Source: Oryctolagus cuniculus (lineage: Eukaryota; Chordata; Mammalia; Lagomorpha; Leporidae). From it: a stretch of 64,000 bases of DNA. The DNA is taken from the NCBI RefSeq assembly GCF_964237555.1, contig NC_091453.1, forward strand, positions 119,235,352-119,299,351. The letters are read 5' to 3'. Made by a program: the position numbers and the translations under genes. Below the pieces are notes generated by a model, which was not told where the DNA came from, made no database searches, and saw only the letters and a list, made by a program, of their open reading frames with translations. This document shows, one piece after another, positions 44,870 to 54,590 of this stretch (positions are counted from its first letter, which is position 1; the number at the start of each line of letters is the position of its first letter).

Positions 44870-45440
44870 CTCTAACAGAACAGTTTCAGGTGTTTAAGCA
44901 TGTACATGTTTTATTACTCTTGAGTGGATTTTCTTGTCTATTTGTGTAACGTTGTGGTCCAAATTTATTACTTTACATGTGGATATCCCATTTTTCCCAA
45001 CATCAGTGTTGAAGAGACTATCCTTTCCCAATTGTATGTTCTTAGCACCCTTGTTGAAGATTAGTTGACCATATATGGATGAATTTCTGAGCTCCCTGGA
45101 CTGTTCCATTAGTCTGTGTGTCTTTATGTCAGTACCATATTGACTTGATTACTGTAGCTTTGCAAAATATTTTATAATTAGAAAGTGTGGGGCTGGCACT
45201 GTGGTATAGCAGGTGAGGCCTCTGCCTGCAGTGCTGGCATCCCATGTGGGCGGTGGTTTGAGTTCTGGCTGCTCCACTTCCAATCCAGCTCTCTTCTGTG
45301 GCCTGGGAAGGCCCCTCTGCCTCTCTGTAATTCTGCCTTCCAAATAAATAAATAAATCTTTAAAAAAATTAGAAACTGTGATGTCACCAACTTTGTTCTT
45401 GTCCACTATACCACTATAAAACTTGAGAACAAAAAGAATA
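44870..45440 (-). mobile_element. L1M antisense, split by a short CSINE
   Basis: Antisense L1: GAATTTCTGAGCTCCCTGGAC, TTCCATTAGTCTGTGTGTC, TCAGTACCATATTGACTTG, TACTGTAGCTTTGCAA, and after the SINE GATGTCACCAACTTTGTTC. Frames are dead. Confidence 0.8.
45190..45367 (+). repeat. CSINE with large internal deletion
   Basis: Full head (GGGGCTGGCACTGTGGTATAG, B box GGTTTGAGTTC) and full tail (AAATAAATAAATAAATCTTT), but GTGGCCTGGGAAGG is joined directly to CCCCTCTGCCTCTC, removing about 140-150 bp. A duplication ATTAGAAANTGTG at 45177-45189 and 45368-45380 shows both ends are original. Confidence 0.94.
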
Positions 45441-45510
45441 TCAATACTCTCTTTGATGATACTCTCATCTCTAGGGATGAATTCCACTGGTATAGTTTGA
45501 AAAAATCTTT

Positions 45511-45672
45511 ACAGCAGTGGCACTAAACTCTGCACATTAAAATCACATAGGAGATCTCAAGCACATTTTAATATCCATGCCCATATAAATAAGGCAATTC
45601 AGGATCTTTGAGAGCAGCTCTGGCTTCCCAGGTGACTCTAATGTTCAGTTATAAGAACAACTGTTTTACAGG
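45511..45672 (+). repeat. MER5-like hAT non-autonomous transposon
   Basis: Starts CAGCAGTGGCACTAAACTCTG; ATTAAAATCACATAGGAGATC; CTTCCCAGGTGACTCTAATG. Matches the MER5A layout, with terminal inverted repeats decayed. Confidence 0.72.
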
Positions 45673-46112
45673 GACATGTGATAGTCTCACTACTGGAGGA
45701 TGAAGTGGAAACCCAATAGACAGAGATTCTGGTAACAACTCTGAGCTAGATGTTGCAGATGCTGTTATCTTCATGTGTTTGTATTAGGAATCTTAGGCTT
45801 CCAAAAACTAAGCTCACATAGTGGCAGAGAATGAACAGCATACAGGCTTTTTAACATCATGCCCAGTGTTCTTTCCACAACTCCAAGCTGTCAGTAAAAT
45901 CAAAGTAGGATTGAAATAATAACAATTCAAATAAATTTGCCACATCATTAAAACTGAAAATAGTCATACAATGTTTTATGTAAATTATGCAGTAAAATAA
46001 TACATTTTCTTTATTCAGATAAAATTTGCATTCATATTTCCTCCCATAACAAGAAATACTTTTTACTATCTAGATTGCATTATAAGCTATATTATAGGAG
46101 TGGTTTTCCCCT
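45673..46112. other. Low-repeat sequence
   Basis: About 440 bp, nothing recognised. Confidence 0.45.
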
Positions 46113-46129
46113 CTTGGACTAAGTTCTTT

Positions 46130-46454
46130 TTTAAGATTTTGTTTATTTTTTTGAGAGATAGAGCTACCGACAGTGAGAGGAAGAGACAGAGAGAAGGGTC
46201 TTCCATCTGCTGGTTCACTTCTCAAATGGCTGCAACAGCAGACCTGAGCCAATCTGAAGTCAGGAGTCAGGAGCCTCTTCCAGGTCTTCCACGCAGGTGC
46301 AGAGGCCCAAGCGCCTGTATCATCCTCCACTGCTTTTCTGGGCCATACCAGAGAGCTGGATCAGAAGAGGAGCAGCCGGGACCAGAAACCAGCACCCACA
46401 TGGGATGCCAGTGCCACAGGCGGAGGATTAACCTACTGCACTAGAGCACTGGCC
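46130..46454 (-). repeat. CSINE, antisense, 17-bp duplication
   Basis: CTTGGACTAAGTTCTTT is perfect at 46113-46129 and 46455-46471. TTTTAAGATTTTGTTTATT, GAGAGATAGAGCTACCGACAG, end GAGCACTGGCC. Confidence 0.96.
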
Positions 46455-46610
46455 CTTGGACTAAGTTCTTTATAGTATACATATGATTTAAAACTTAATA
46501 TTTTGTGAAAATTGATAGATTTTCTTTTTTATGTTTAGTTAACAATGCCCAGAAAACCCGATTTTTTTTCTTTCCACTGCTATTTTAGGTAATGTATAAA
46601 GAACACAGTA

Positions 46611-46958
46611 TAGCTGGTGCAATGGCTCACTAGGCTAATCCTCCGCCTTGCGGCACCGGCACACCGGGTTCTAGTCCTGGTCGGGGCGCCGGATTCTGTC
46701 CCGGTTGCCCCTCTTCCAGGCCAGCTCTCTGCTGTGGCCAGGGAGTACAGTGGAGGATGGCCCAAGTGCTTGGGCCCTGCACCCCATGGGAGACCAGGAT
46801 AAGTACCTGGCTCCTGCCATCGGATCAGCGCGGTGCACCGGCCTCAGCGCGCCAGCCACGGCGGCCATTGGAGGGTGAACCAACGGCAAAGGAAGACCTT
46901 TCTCTCTGTCTCTCTCTCTCACTGTCCACTCTGCCTGTCCAAAAAAAAAAAAAAAAAA
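46611..46958 (+). repeat. Young CSINE, sense
   Basis: TAGCTGGTGCAATGGCTCAC, B box GGGTTCTAGTCCTGG, CCATGGGAGACCAGGATAAG, CACTGTCCACTCTGCCTGTC, A21. Perfect duplication AAAGAACACAGTA (46598-46610 and 46959-46971). Long clean A tail suggests recent insertion. Confidence 0.96.
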
Positions 46959-47078
46959 AAAGAACACAGTAGATAATATCATATGTGACAACCAGCTAGA
47001 GCAGAAATAAACAAATTGAGTAACTTAGTGGTCTACTGAAAAAGTCTCTTACTCCTCAACTCCCAACAATTACTCACA

Positions 47079-47124
47079 TACACAGACACACAAACACATA
47101 AACTATATATATATATATAATATA
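47079..47124. repeat. AC-rich then (TA)n microsatellite
   Basis: ACATACACAGACACAC followed by a TA-run at 47104-47124. Confidence 0.9.
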
Positions 47125-47135
47125 CATGATGGAAT

Positions 47136-47318
47136 TTATTTTTTCAGATTTATTTTATTTATTTGAAAATCAGAGAGAGAGAGATATCTTCCCTCCCCTA
47201 ATTCACCCCCAAAATGGCTGCAACTGCTGGGGCTGGGCCATACTAAGGTCAGAAGCCAGGAGGTAGGAACTTCACCTTGGTTCTCCACGTGGGTGCAGGG
47301 GCCCAAGCACTTAGGCCA
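47136..47318 (-). repeat. CSINE, 5'-truncated, antisense
   Basis: CAGATTTATTTTATTTATTTG, GA-run, CTGCAACTGCTGGGGCTGGG, GTGCAGGGGCCCAAGCAC, ending ACTTAGGCCATT. The head half is missing and the sequence passes straight into a sense CSINE. Confidence 0.88.
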
Positions 47319-47642
47319 TTTGCGGCATGGTGGGTTAAACCTCCGCTTGCAGTGCAGGCATCCCATGTGAGCACCTGTTCAAGACCCAGTTGCTCCACTT
47401 CTGATCCAACTCCCTGTTGATGGGCTGAGAAAGCAGTCTAAGAAGGCCCAAGTACTTGGGCCCCTGCACACATGGGGGAGACCCAGAGGGAGCTCTTGGC
47501 TCCTGGTTTCAGATTAGCCCAGCTCCAGCCATTGCAGCCATTTGGGGAGTGAACCAGTGGATGGAAGACCTCTATCTCTGTCACTCCCTCTCTCTGTAAC
47601 TCTGCCTCTTAAGTGGATAAATGAATCTTTAGGAAGAAAAAA
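47319..47642 (+). repeat. CSINE, sense, joined head-first to an antisense copy
   Basis: Begins TGCGGCATGGTGGGTTAAAC, a few bases short of a complete head; B box CTGTTCAAGACCC; tail AAGTGGATAAATGAATCTTT. Confidence 0.9.
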
Positions 47643-47824
47643 ATCTGTTCACTTTTAATTTCTAGGATAGAATTAAACTTTAAAAGGCTAGGAATCTCCT
47701 CTTGCTTAACAGTGATAAAAGCTGATTTACCTTACAAGGAATCTGGCCAACTAAGAATAAAATGAATCTCTTCTAGATTTTAAAGTGAAAAATGGTTGCA
47801 AGTAATGACCTGCCTTACTTGTTC
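47643..47824. other. Short spacer
   Basis: About 180 bp, nothing recognised. Confidence 0.5.
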
Positions 47825-48305
47825 ACTGCCTTAGTTTCCAGTGGCTTCTGTTATAAATGACCACAAATTCAGTGGTTTAAACAAAAAACCCAAAAATTTA
47901 TTCTCTCACAGATATGAACGTGAAGAGTCTAAACTTGTGGTGCTTGCTCATTTACACTGTGTCTTGAGGCTTTGGAGATTTTCTTCCTTATCTTATGCAG
48001 CCTCTAGTGGCTCGGTGTGTTACTTGGCACATGTCGGCACAGCTCCCATCTTTACCTGCCTCCATGTCATTTTCTTTGTGTGTTTCTGTCTTTTGATTGC
48101 TGTTTCTGGTAATGACAGTGAATTTGTGTCCTGCCAAGATAATCCAGGATGATGTAATCTTGAGATCTTTACTTTAATTACATCTGCAAAGACCTTTTTT
48201 ATTTTCTTTTCTTTTTTCAAATAACATGACATAGACATGTTTCAGATATTTGGATGTGAGCGATTATATTTTTGTGAGGGAGTTACCATTCAACTCACTG
48301 TAGTT
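47825..48305 (-). mobile_element. MLT1-type LTR, antisense
   Basis: Antisense MaLR LTR end to end: GCCTTAGTTTCCAGTGGCTTC, ACCACAAATTCAGTGGTTTAAAC, TTTATTCTCTCACAGAT, TTAATTACATCTGCAAAGACC, ACCATTCAACTCACTGTAG. The 103-codon frame at 47841-48152 is LTR sequence. Confidence 0.83.
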
Positions 48306-49231
48306 TCTTCAGTGGAATAAGAGCTACCCTATCTGTTCCAAAACATAAAAAAAACACTTAAGATACACATAGAATTACCTCAGTATCTTATGTGCAAGTA
48401 AATATACAGATGTAGTTTAGTCAGCTAAGGCAGCCTACTTGACCAATCTTTAACCAGTTAGTATTTACATTTTTAAGATTGTCCTGTAACCAGTATAATC
48501 AGATTTACTGATTGCTGAGTAAGTAGAAAATTGGAGATGAAGGTCATTTAAACCTTTCTAAAATACAAAATTATAAATGTGCCTTTCTTTGATTTTCCTT
48601 TTGTTAATAGTTCAGGGCTTTATAAACATGGATAATACTCTAGAAAACAGACAACCCCCAAAATCAAAAGTACACCATTGACAAATATAGCTAACTAGTT
48701 AGGTAATGTTGCCTCCAGATACACTTGGAAGTTGCTAAGTTCTTTAAGGATCAAATGATGTTCTGCATTTAAAGTTCTCTATATATTGTATTACACCAAA
48801 CTAGTTTAAGAAATTACCATTGCTGCTTGTGAAGAGCATAGGAATAAATGTAATATGATAATTGGATAATATCAAGAATGGTCACTAAATAGAAGTTAAG
48901 TATATTTTTGTTCAACATATGATAAGATTTGCACCTAGCTGGAATGGCCATGTGTGTTTAGTGCCTGCTTTTAAAACAATTTAAGAGATTATTTCCATCA
49001 TCACAAATTAATTAGGTTTGTAGTAGAAATAATTTCCTTATGTAGGACGCAGGTACCTCATTTAGAGGAATTCCTTTCTTTATTATTTTTGTTTACTGAT
49101 AAAAATTCATTTGAGATGTAGATACATTAAACCCTTGGAGGAAATGATTCCAAGATAAGAGAAATTGGAAGGAAATAAGTAAGAATCTGTTAGAAAATTA
49201 AGAAAAAAACCTCTTTTTTTGATTATGCCTT
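48306..49231. other. AT-rich low-repeat sequence
   Basis: About 925 bp without a named element. Confidence 0.45.
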
Positions 49232-49467
49232 TCTTTTCAACTTTTATTTAATAAAATAACCTCCCTCCAACCTGCAACCATCCCAGCTCCCTCTCTCTCT
49301 CCTATTCCATTCTTCATCATGAATCATTTTTAATTATCTTTATATACAGAATATCAAGTTATTATACACTAGGTAAAGATTTCAACAGACTGCACCAACA
49401 AAGACACACAGTGTACAGCACTGTTTGAGTAGTAGTTTCACCATTAATTCTCATAGTACAACACACT
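49232..49467 (-). mobile_element. 3' UTR end of the rearranged rabbit L1
   Basis: CAACTTTTATTTAATAAAATAA, a shortened C-rich block, TTTATATACAGAATATCAAG, and CATTAATTCTCATAGTACAACAC. It is fused to the reverse transcriptase region at about 49468-49475, so most of the UTR and the last part of ORF2 are absent. Confidence 0.88.
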
Positions 49468-49475
49468 TCATCACA

Positions 49476-50330
49476 CATATCATCTGCAAAGAGGGATAGT
49501 TTGACTTCTTCCTTCCCAATTTGTATCCCTTTAATTTCTTTTTCTTGCCTAATTGTTCTGGCTAAAACTTCCAGAACTATCTTGAATAGCAGTGGTGAGA
49601 GTGGGCATCCCTGTCTGGTACCAGATCTCAGTGGAAATGCTTCCAACTTTTCCCCATTCAATAGGTTGCTGGCCGTGGGTTTTTCATAAATTGCTTTGAT
49701 TGTATTGAGGAATGTTCCCTCTATACCCAGTTTTCTTAGAGTTTTCATCATGAAAGGGTATTGTATTTTATCAAATACTTTCTCTGCATCTATTGAGATA
49801 ATCATATGATTTTTTCTTCTGCATTCTGTAAATGTGGTGTATCACATTGATTGATTTGCAAACGTTGAACCATCCCTGCATACCAGCGATAAATCCCACT
49901 TGACCTAGGTGGATGATCTTTCTGATGTGTTGTTGCATTCTATTGGCCAGAATTTTATTGAGGATTTTTGTGTCTGTGTTCATCAGGGATATTGGTCTGT
50001 AGTTCTCTTTCAATGCTGCATCTTTTTCTGGCTTAGGAATTAAGGTGATGCTGGCTTCATAGAAAGAATTTGGGAGGATTCCCTCTCTTTTGATTGTTCT
50101 AAACAGTTTGAGAAGAATTGGAGATAGTTCTTCTTTAAATGTCTGGTAGAATTCAGCAGTGAACCCTTCCAGTCCTGGGGTTTTCTTTGTTGGGAGGGCC
50201 TTTATTACTGTTTCAATTTCTGTCTCAGTTATGGGTCTGTTTAGGTTTTCCAAGTCTTCATGGTTAAATTTACATAGGTTGTAAGTGTCCATGAATCTAT
50301 TCATTTCTTATAGATTTCCCTATTTGCTGG
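49476..50330 (-). pseudogene. L1 ORF2 reverse transcriptase region, broken
   Basis: LINE-1 ORF2 reverse transcriptase, which copies L1 (and CSINE) RNA at nicked chromosomal DNA. Visible on the minus strand: NYRPISLMNTDTKILNKIL block, motif A region ISIDAEKVFDKI, motif B SGTRQGCPLSPLLF, motif C FADDM at 49490-49476. The catalytic aspartates are kept, but the protein is split into two frames near 49770-49810. Everything after FADDM is replaced by 3' UTR-derived codons, so the thumb and C-terminal domains are lost. Surely non-functional. Confidence 0.93.
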
Positions 50331-50915
50331 AATGCAATTCTTTTTAATAATTTCTGATGACTCTTTATTTCTGTGGTGTCTGTTGTTACATTCCCATTTT
50401 CATCTCTGATTTTACTGATTTGTCTCTTTTCTTTTTTTAATTAGTTGGGCCAATGGGGTGTCAATTTTGTTTATTTTTTCAAAGAACAATCTCTTCGTTT
50501 GTCTGATCTTTTGTAATGTTTTTTTTGGATTAAATCCTGTTGAATTCTTCTCTAATTTTAATTATTTCTCTTCTCCTACTAGTTTTGGGTCTGGTTTGCT
50601 GCAGATTTTCTAGATCCTTGAGATGCAGTGAAAGCTCATTTGTTTGGTGCCTTTCCAATTTCTTGATGTAGGCACCTATTGATATAAACTTTCCTCTTAA
50701 CACTGCTTTTGCTGTATCCCATAAGTTTTGATGTGTTGTGTTATCCTCATTTACTTCCAGAAAGTTTTTGATTTCTCTTTTGATTCTTATATAACCCAGT
50801 GTTCATTCAGGAGCATGTTGTTCAGTCTCCATGTGTTTGCATATGCTCTAGGGATTCCTGAGTTGCTGATTTCCAGCTTCATTCCACTGTGGCCTGAGAA
50901 GCTGCATGGTATGAT
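50331..50915 (-). pseudogene. L1 ORF2 linker between endonuclease and reverse transcriptase, frame-broken
   Basis: Continuous L1 sequence on the minus strand, as the antisense landmarks TTTCCTCTTAACACTGCTTTTG and GTTCAGTCTCCATGTGTTTGC show, but with stops and frameshifts in every frame. Confidence 0.85.
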
Positions 50916-51590
50916 TCAAATTCTTTTGAATTTGCTGAGACTTGCTTTATGGCCTAGTGTGTGGTCAGTCCTAGAGAAGGTTCCATGTACTGCTGAGAAG
51001 ATTGTAAACACTTTATGTGCAGGATGAAAAGTTCTGTAAATATCTGTTAGATCCATTTGGACTATAGTGTTGATTAAATCTGCTGTTTCCTTGTTGATCT
51101 TCTGTCTGGATGATCTGTCTATTTTTGAGAGTGGAGTATTAAAGTCCCCCAATACTATTGTATTGGAGTCTAAGTCTCCCTTTAAGTTCCTTAACATATC
51201 TTTTAAATGCCCCTGTGCCCTGTAATTTGGTGCATATATGCTTATAATAGTTATGTCTTCCTGTTGAATTGGTCCCTTCATCATTATGTAGTGCCCCTCT
51301 TTGTCTCTCTTAACACTTTTAGTGTTAAAGTTTATTTTTTCTGATATTGAGATGGCTATGCCAGCTCTTTTTTGGTTTCTGTTGGCATGGACTATCTTTT
51401 TTCAACCTTTCACTTTCAGTCTGCATGCATCTTTGTTGGAAAGATGTGCTTCTTATAAGCAGCAAACAGATGGGTTTTGTTTTTTAATCCATTCAGTCAG
51501 CCTGTGTCTCTTAATTGGAGAGTTGAGGCCATTTATATTCAATGTGACTAATGATAAGTAGTGACTATTGATAAGTAGTGACTTTACCCT
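50916..51590 (-). pseudogene. L1 ORF2 endonuclease region, partly open
   Basis: The apurinic-endonuclease-like domain that nicks target DNA. A 122-codon open stretch (51284-50916) holds ISIYAPN, the LGDFNTPLS motif and the TDHTLGHK motif, i.e. conserved catalytic D/N and D/H positions. The N-terminal part (51300-51590, antisense of CLQETHLSNKDACRLK-like sequence) is out of frame. It is cut off from ORF1 by an inserted L1 tail. Confidence 0.92.
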
Positions 51591-51612
51591 GCCATTTTTC
51601 CAAAGATATTTT

Positions 51613-52125
51613 TTAACTTTTATTTAATAAATATAAATTTCCAAAGTACAGCTTTTGGATTACAGTGGCTCCCCCGCCATAACCTCCCTCCCACCCACAA
51701 CCCTCCCATCTCCCGCTCCCTCTCCATCCCATTCATATCAAGATTCATTTTCAACTATCTTTATATATAGAAGAACAATTTAGTATATACTAAGTAAAGA
51801 TTTCAACAGTTTGCACCCACACAGAAACCCAAAATGTAAGGTACTATTTGAGTACTAGTTATACCATTAATTCACATAGTACAACACATTAAGGACAGAG
51901 ATCCTACATGGGGAGTAAGTACACAGTGACTCCTGTTGTTGATTTAATAATTGACACTCTTTTTTATGGTTTCAGTAATCACCCGAGGCTCTTTTCATGA
52001 GTTGCGAAGGCTATAGAAGCCTTTTGAGTTCACCAACTCCGATCTTATTTAGAGAAGGTAATAGTCAAAGTGGAAGTTCTCTCCTCCCTTCAGAGAAAGG
52101 TACCTCCTTCTTTGATGGCCCATTA
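51613..52125 (-). mobile_element. Rabbit L1 3' end inserted between ORF2 and ORF1 of another L1
   Basis: 513 bp of antisense 3' UTR (TTTAACTTTTATTTAATAAATA, C-rich block, CTCCCTTCAGAGAAAGG). Flanking duplication TCCAAAGATRTTT at 51599-51611 and 52126-52138. Same strand as its host L1, which it postdates. Confidence 0.94.
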
Positions 52126-52138
52126 TCCAAAGATGTTT

Positions 52139-52935
52139 CTAATATATGCTTTGAACTTCCTGTGATCTTTTACTGGGAGATTTTCTTCCTTTACCTTCTT
52201 TCATATTGTTGGCCGTGTTTCTGTGTTTCTGTGTGTAACACATCTTTAAGCATCTTTTGCAGGGCTGGATGAGTGGTGACAAATTCTTTGAATTTCTGTT
52301 TGCTATGAAAGGTCTTTATTTCACCTTCAATCACAAATGAGAGCTTTGCAGGATATAATATTCTTGGGTTGGCAGTTTTTTTCTCTTAGTCCTTGGGCTA
52401 TATCTCACCATTCCCTCCCAGCCTGTAGGGTTTCTGATGAGAAGTTTGCTGTGAGTCTAATTGGAGATCCCCTGAGAGTAATCTGACGTTTGTCTTTTGC
52501 ACATTTTAGAATCTTTTCTTTATGTTTCACGGTGGTGAGTTTGATTACAATGTGTTGTGATGAGGATCTCTTTTGGTCATGTTTATTGGTGGTTCTATGA
52601 ACTTCCTGTACTTGGATGTCTCTGTCCTTCTCCAAAACTGGGAAGTTTTCTGCTAGTATTTCACTAAAAAGGCCTTCTAATCCTTTCTCTCTCTCCATGC
52701 CTTCAGGAACTCCTAGAATCCAAATGTTGGGTTTTTTAATAGTATCCTGTATATTTCCAACCATATTTTTTAGATTTCTAATTTCCTCTTCTTTTCTTTG
52801 GTTTGACTGTATACTTTCCTATGCTCTGTCTTCTAAGTCTGATATTCTCTCTTCTACCTCACTGATTCTGTTTTTAAGGCTATCAATGTGTTTTTCATTT
52901 GTTCCATTGAATTCTTCATTTCATTAGGAAAAACC
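52139..52935 (-). pseudogene. L1 ORF1 remnant
   Basis: L1 ORF1 RNA-binding protein region, antisense. A 119-codon open stretch (52764-52405) contains NIWILGVPEG of the RRM domain, then VQEVHRTTNKHDQKRSSSQH and RGSPIRLTANFSSETLQAGR of the C-terminal domain. The coiled coil (52765-52930) has stops. The element is 5'-truncated at about 52935 by or before a CSINE. Confidence 0.92.
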
Positions 52936-52936
52936 T

Positions 52937-53036
52937 CTTAAAATTTATTTGATCTTATTTGAAAGGTTGAGTTACAGGGAGAGAAGGAAATATATACATA
53001 TATATATATGTATATATATATACATATATATATATG

Positions 53037-53072
<36 letters not shown>

Positions 53073-53305
53073 GAGAATCTTTCATCTGCTGGTTTACTCT
53101 TCAAATGGCTGTCATGTTCAGGGCTGGGACATGTTGAACTCATGAAACAGGAACTCCAAAGCCAAAATACTTGGGGCATTTTCTGCTGATTTCCCAGGCA
53201 CATTAGCAGAGAACTGGATTGGAAATGGAGCATCTGGGACTTAAACCTGCACTGCAATGGGATGCAGGCTGTGTCTTAACCTACTGCCCCACAATGCTAG
53301 CCCTT
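52937..53305 (-). repeat. CSINE with compound TA/CA microsatellite
   Basis: AAAATTTATTTGATCTTATTTG, GTTGAGTTACAGGGAGAG, then 52989-53072 TA/CA repeats in place of the GA-run, GGTTTACTCTTCAAATGGCTG, and ACAATGCTAGCCC. Confidence 0.9.
52989..53072. repeat. Compound (TA)n(CA)n microsatellite
   Basis: Alternating TATATA/CATATATATATATG blocks, near-palindromic, followed by 14-15 CA units (53044-53072). Confidence 0.96.
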
Positions 53306-53416
53306 AGAAATACATTTAAGGAAAGACATCTCAGATTTCAGATACATGAGTGCTTCCAAAAGCACATAGGATTGTTTTAGTGCAAATATTTGAAATTGCA
53401 GTACAGATTTTTCATT

Positions 53417-53743
53417 TCTTTTTTAAAAAAAAATTTATTTATTTGAAAGTCAGAGTTACACACAGAGAGGAGAGGCAGAGAGAGAGAGAAAGGTCTTCCA
53501 TCTGCTGGTTCACTCCCCAATGGCTGGAGCTGTTCCAATCTGAAGGCAGGGGCCAGGAGCTTCCTTCCAGGTCTTCCAGGTGGATGCAGGGGCCCAAGGA
53601 CCTGGGCCGTCTTTTTACTGCTTTCCCAGGCCATAGCAGAGAGCTGGATCAGAAGAGGAGCAGGCAGGACTCCAACTGGCACCCATATGGGATGCTGGCA
53701 CTGCAGGCGGCAGCTTTACCTGCTATGCCACAGTGCCCACCCT
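53417..53743 (-). repeat. CSINE, antisense
   Basis: AAAAAAAAATTTATTTATTTG, GAAAGTCAGAGTTACACACAG, GGACTCCAACTGGCACCC, end CAGTGCCCACCC. Flanked by a GATTTTTCAT duplication (about 53406 and 53745). Confidence 0.93.
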
Positions 53744-53892
53744 GCGGATTTTTCATAATATGCTTTTCATGTATGTTTTGAGCATCAATTGTATGCCTAG
53801 ATATTGAGATTTTTGCACCAAATTTATTTTTTACGTCCATGTTTCCATGAACATTTTGAAGTACTCTCGTGTCATTGTAAATATTCAGTATA
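53744..53892. other. Short spacer
   Basis: About 150 bp, nothing recognised. Confidence 0.5.
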
Positions 53893-53907
53893 AGAAAATT
53901 CATAGCT

Positions 53908-54220
53908 TGGGGCTCGCACTGTGGCATAACAGGTAACACCACTGCCTGCAGTGCTGGTATCCCATATGGGTGCAAGTTTGATTGCTGGTAACTCCACTTC
54001 CCATTTGGCTCTCTGCTATGGCCTGGGAAAACAATAGACGATGACCCAAGTCTTTGGGCCCCTGTCCCCAGAAGCTTCTGGCTCCTGACTTCAGATAGGT
54101 CCAGCTCTGACCATTGCTGCCATCTGTGGAGAGAACAATCAGATGGAAGACCTCTCTCTCTCTCTCCCTCTGCCTCTCTGTAACTCTGCCTTTCAAATAA
54201 ATAAATAAATCTTAAAAAAG
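53908..54220 (+). repeat. CSINE, sense
   Basis: TGGGGCTCGCACTGTGGC, B box GTTTGATTGC (mutated), CTGTCCCCAGAAGCTTC with a small deletion, AAATAAATAAATAAATCTT. Perfect 15-bp duplication AGAAAATTCATAGCT (53893-53907 and 54221-54235). Confidence 0.96.
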
Positions 54221-54235
54221 AGAAAATTCATAGCT

Positions 54236-54479
54236 AATGTAAAACACAAAGTTAAATGCCTTATGCTAGTGATTTTCCAACTTTAAAAATCCAAGTGCAT
54301 TTTATTAAATGAATCTTACCTAAAGGGCCAATGCATAAAAAGATTAAAGTGCAGCTGCTCTGGTTGTACTTCATGAATGGGAGGCAGGAATGAGGGGCAT
54401 GATGGAAGCCTCAGTGTGCTTCTTATAGCTGCCATTTTGTCCTAATTATGTGATGATTTGATCACTGTATGTCTTTTTC
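54236..54479. other. Spacer, nothing recognised
   Basis: About 245 bp of ordinary sequence. Confidence 0.5.
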
Positions 54480-54590
54480 ACAGGACAGCACTACAGGCTG
54501 TAACATATACCCCTAGTACCTAACACAGTGCCTAGAACCCAATATATACATGTAGTGATGAATGAATGGTTGACGAGAAGGACAAGAACA
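54480..54590 (+). repeat. L2 3' end
   Basis: ACCCCTAGTACCTAACACAGTG and GATGAATGAATGG match the L2 terminus with its GAATGAATG tail. Confidence 0.65.

Noticed and set aside
47841..48152. 103-codon frame
   Set aside because: Lies inside an antisense MLT1 LTR.
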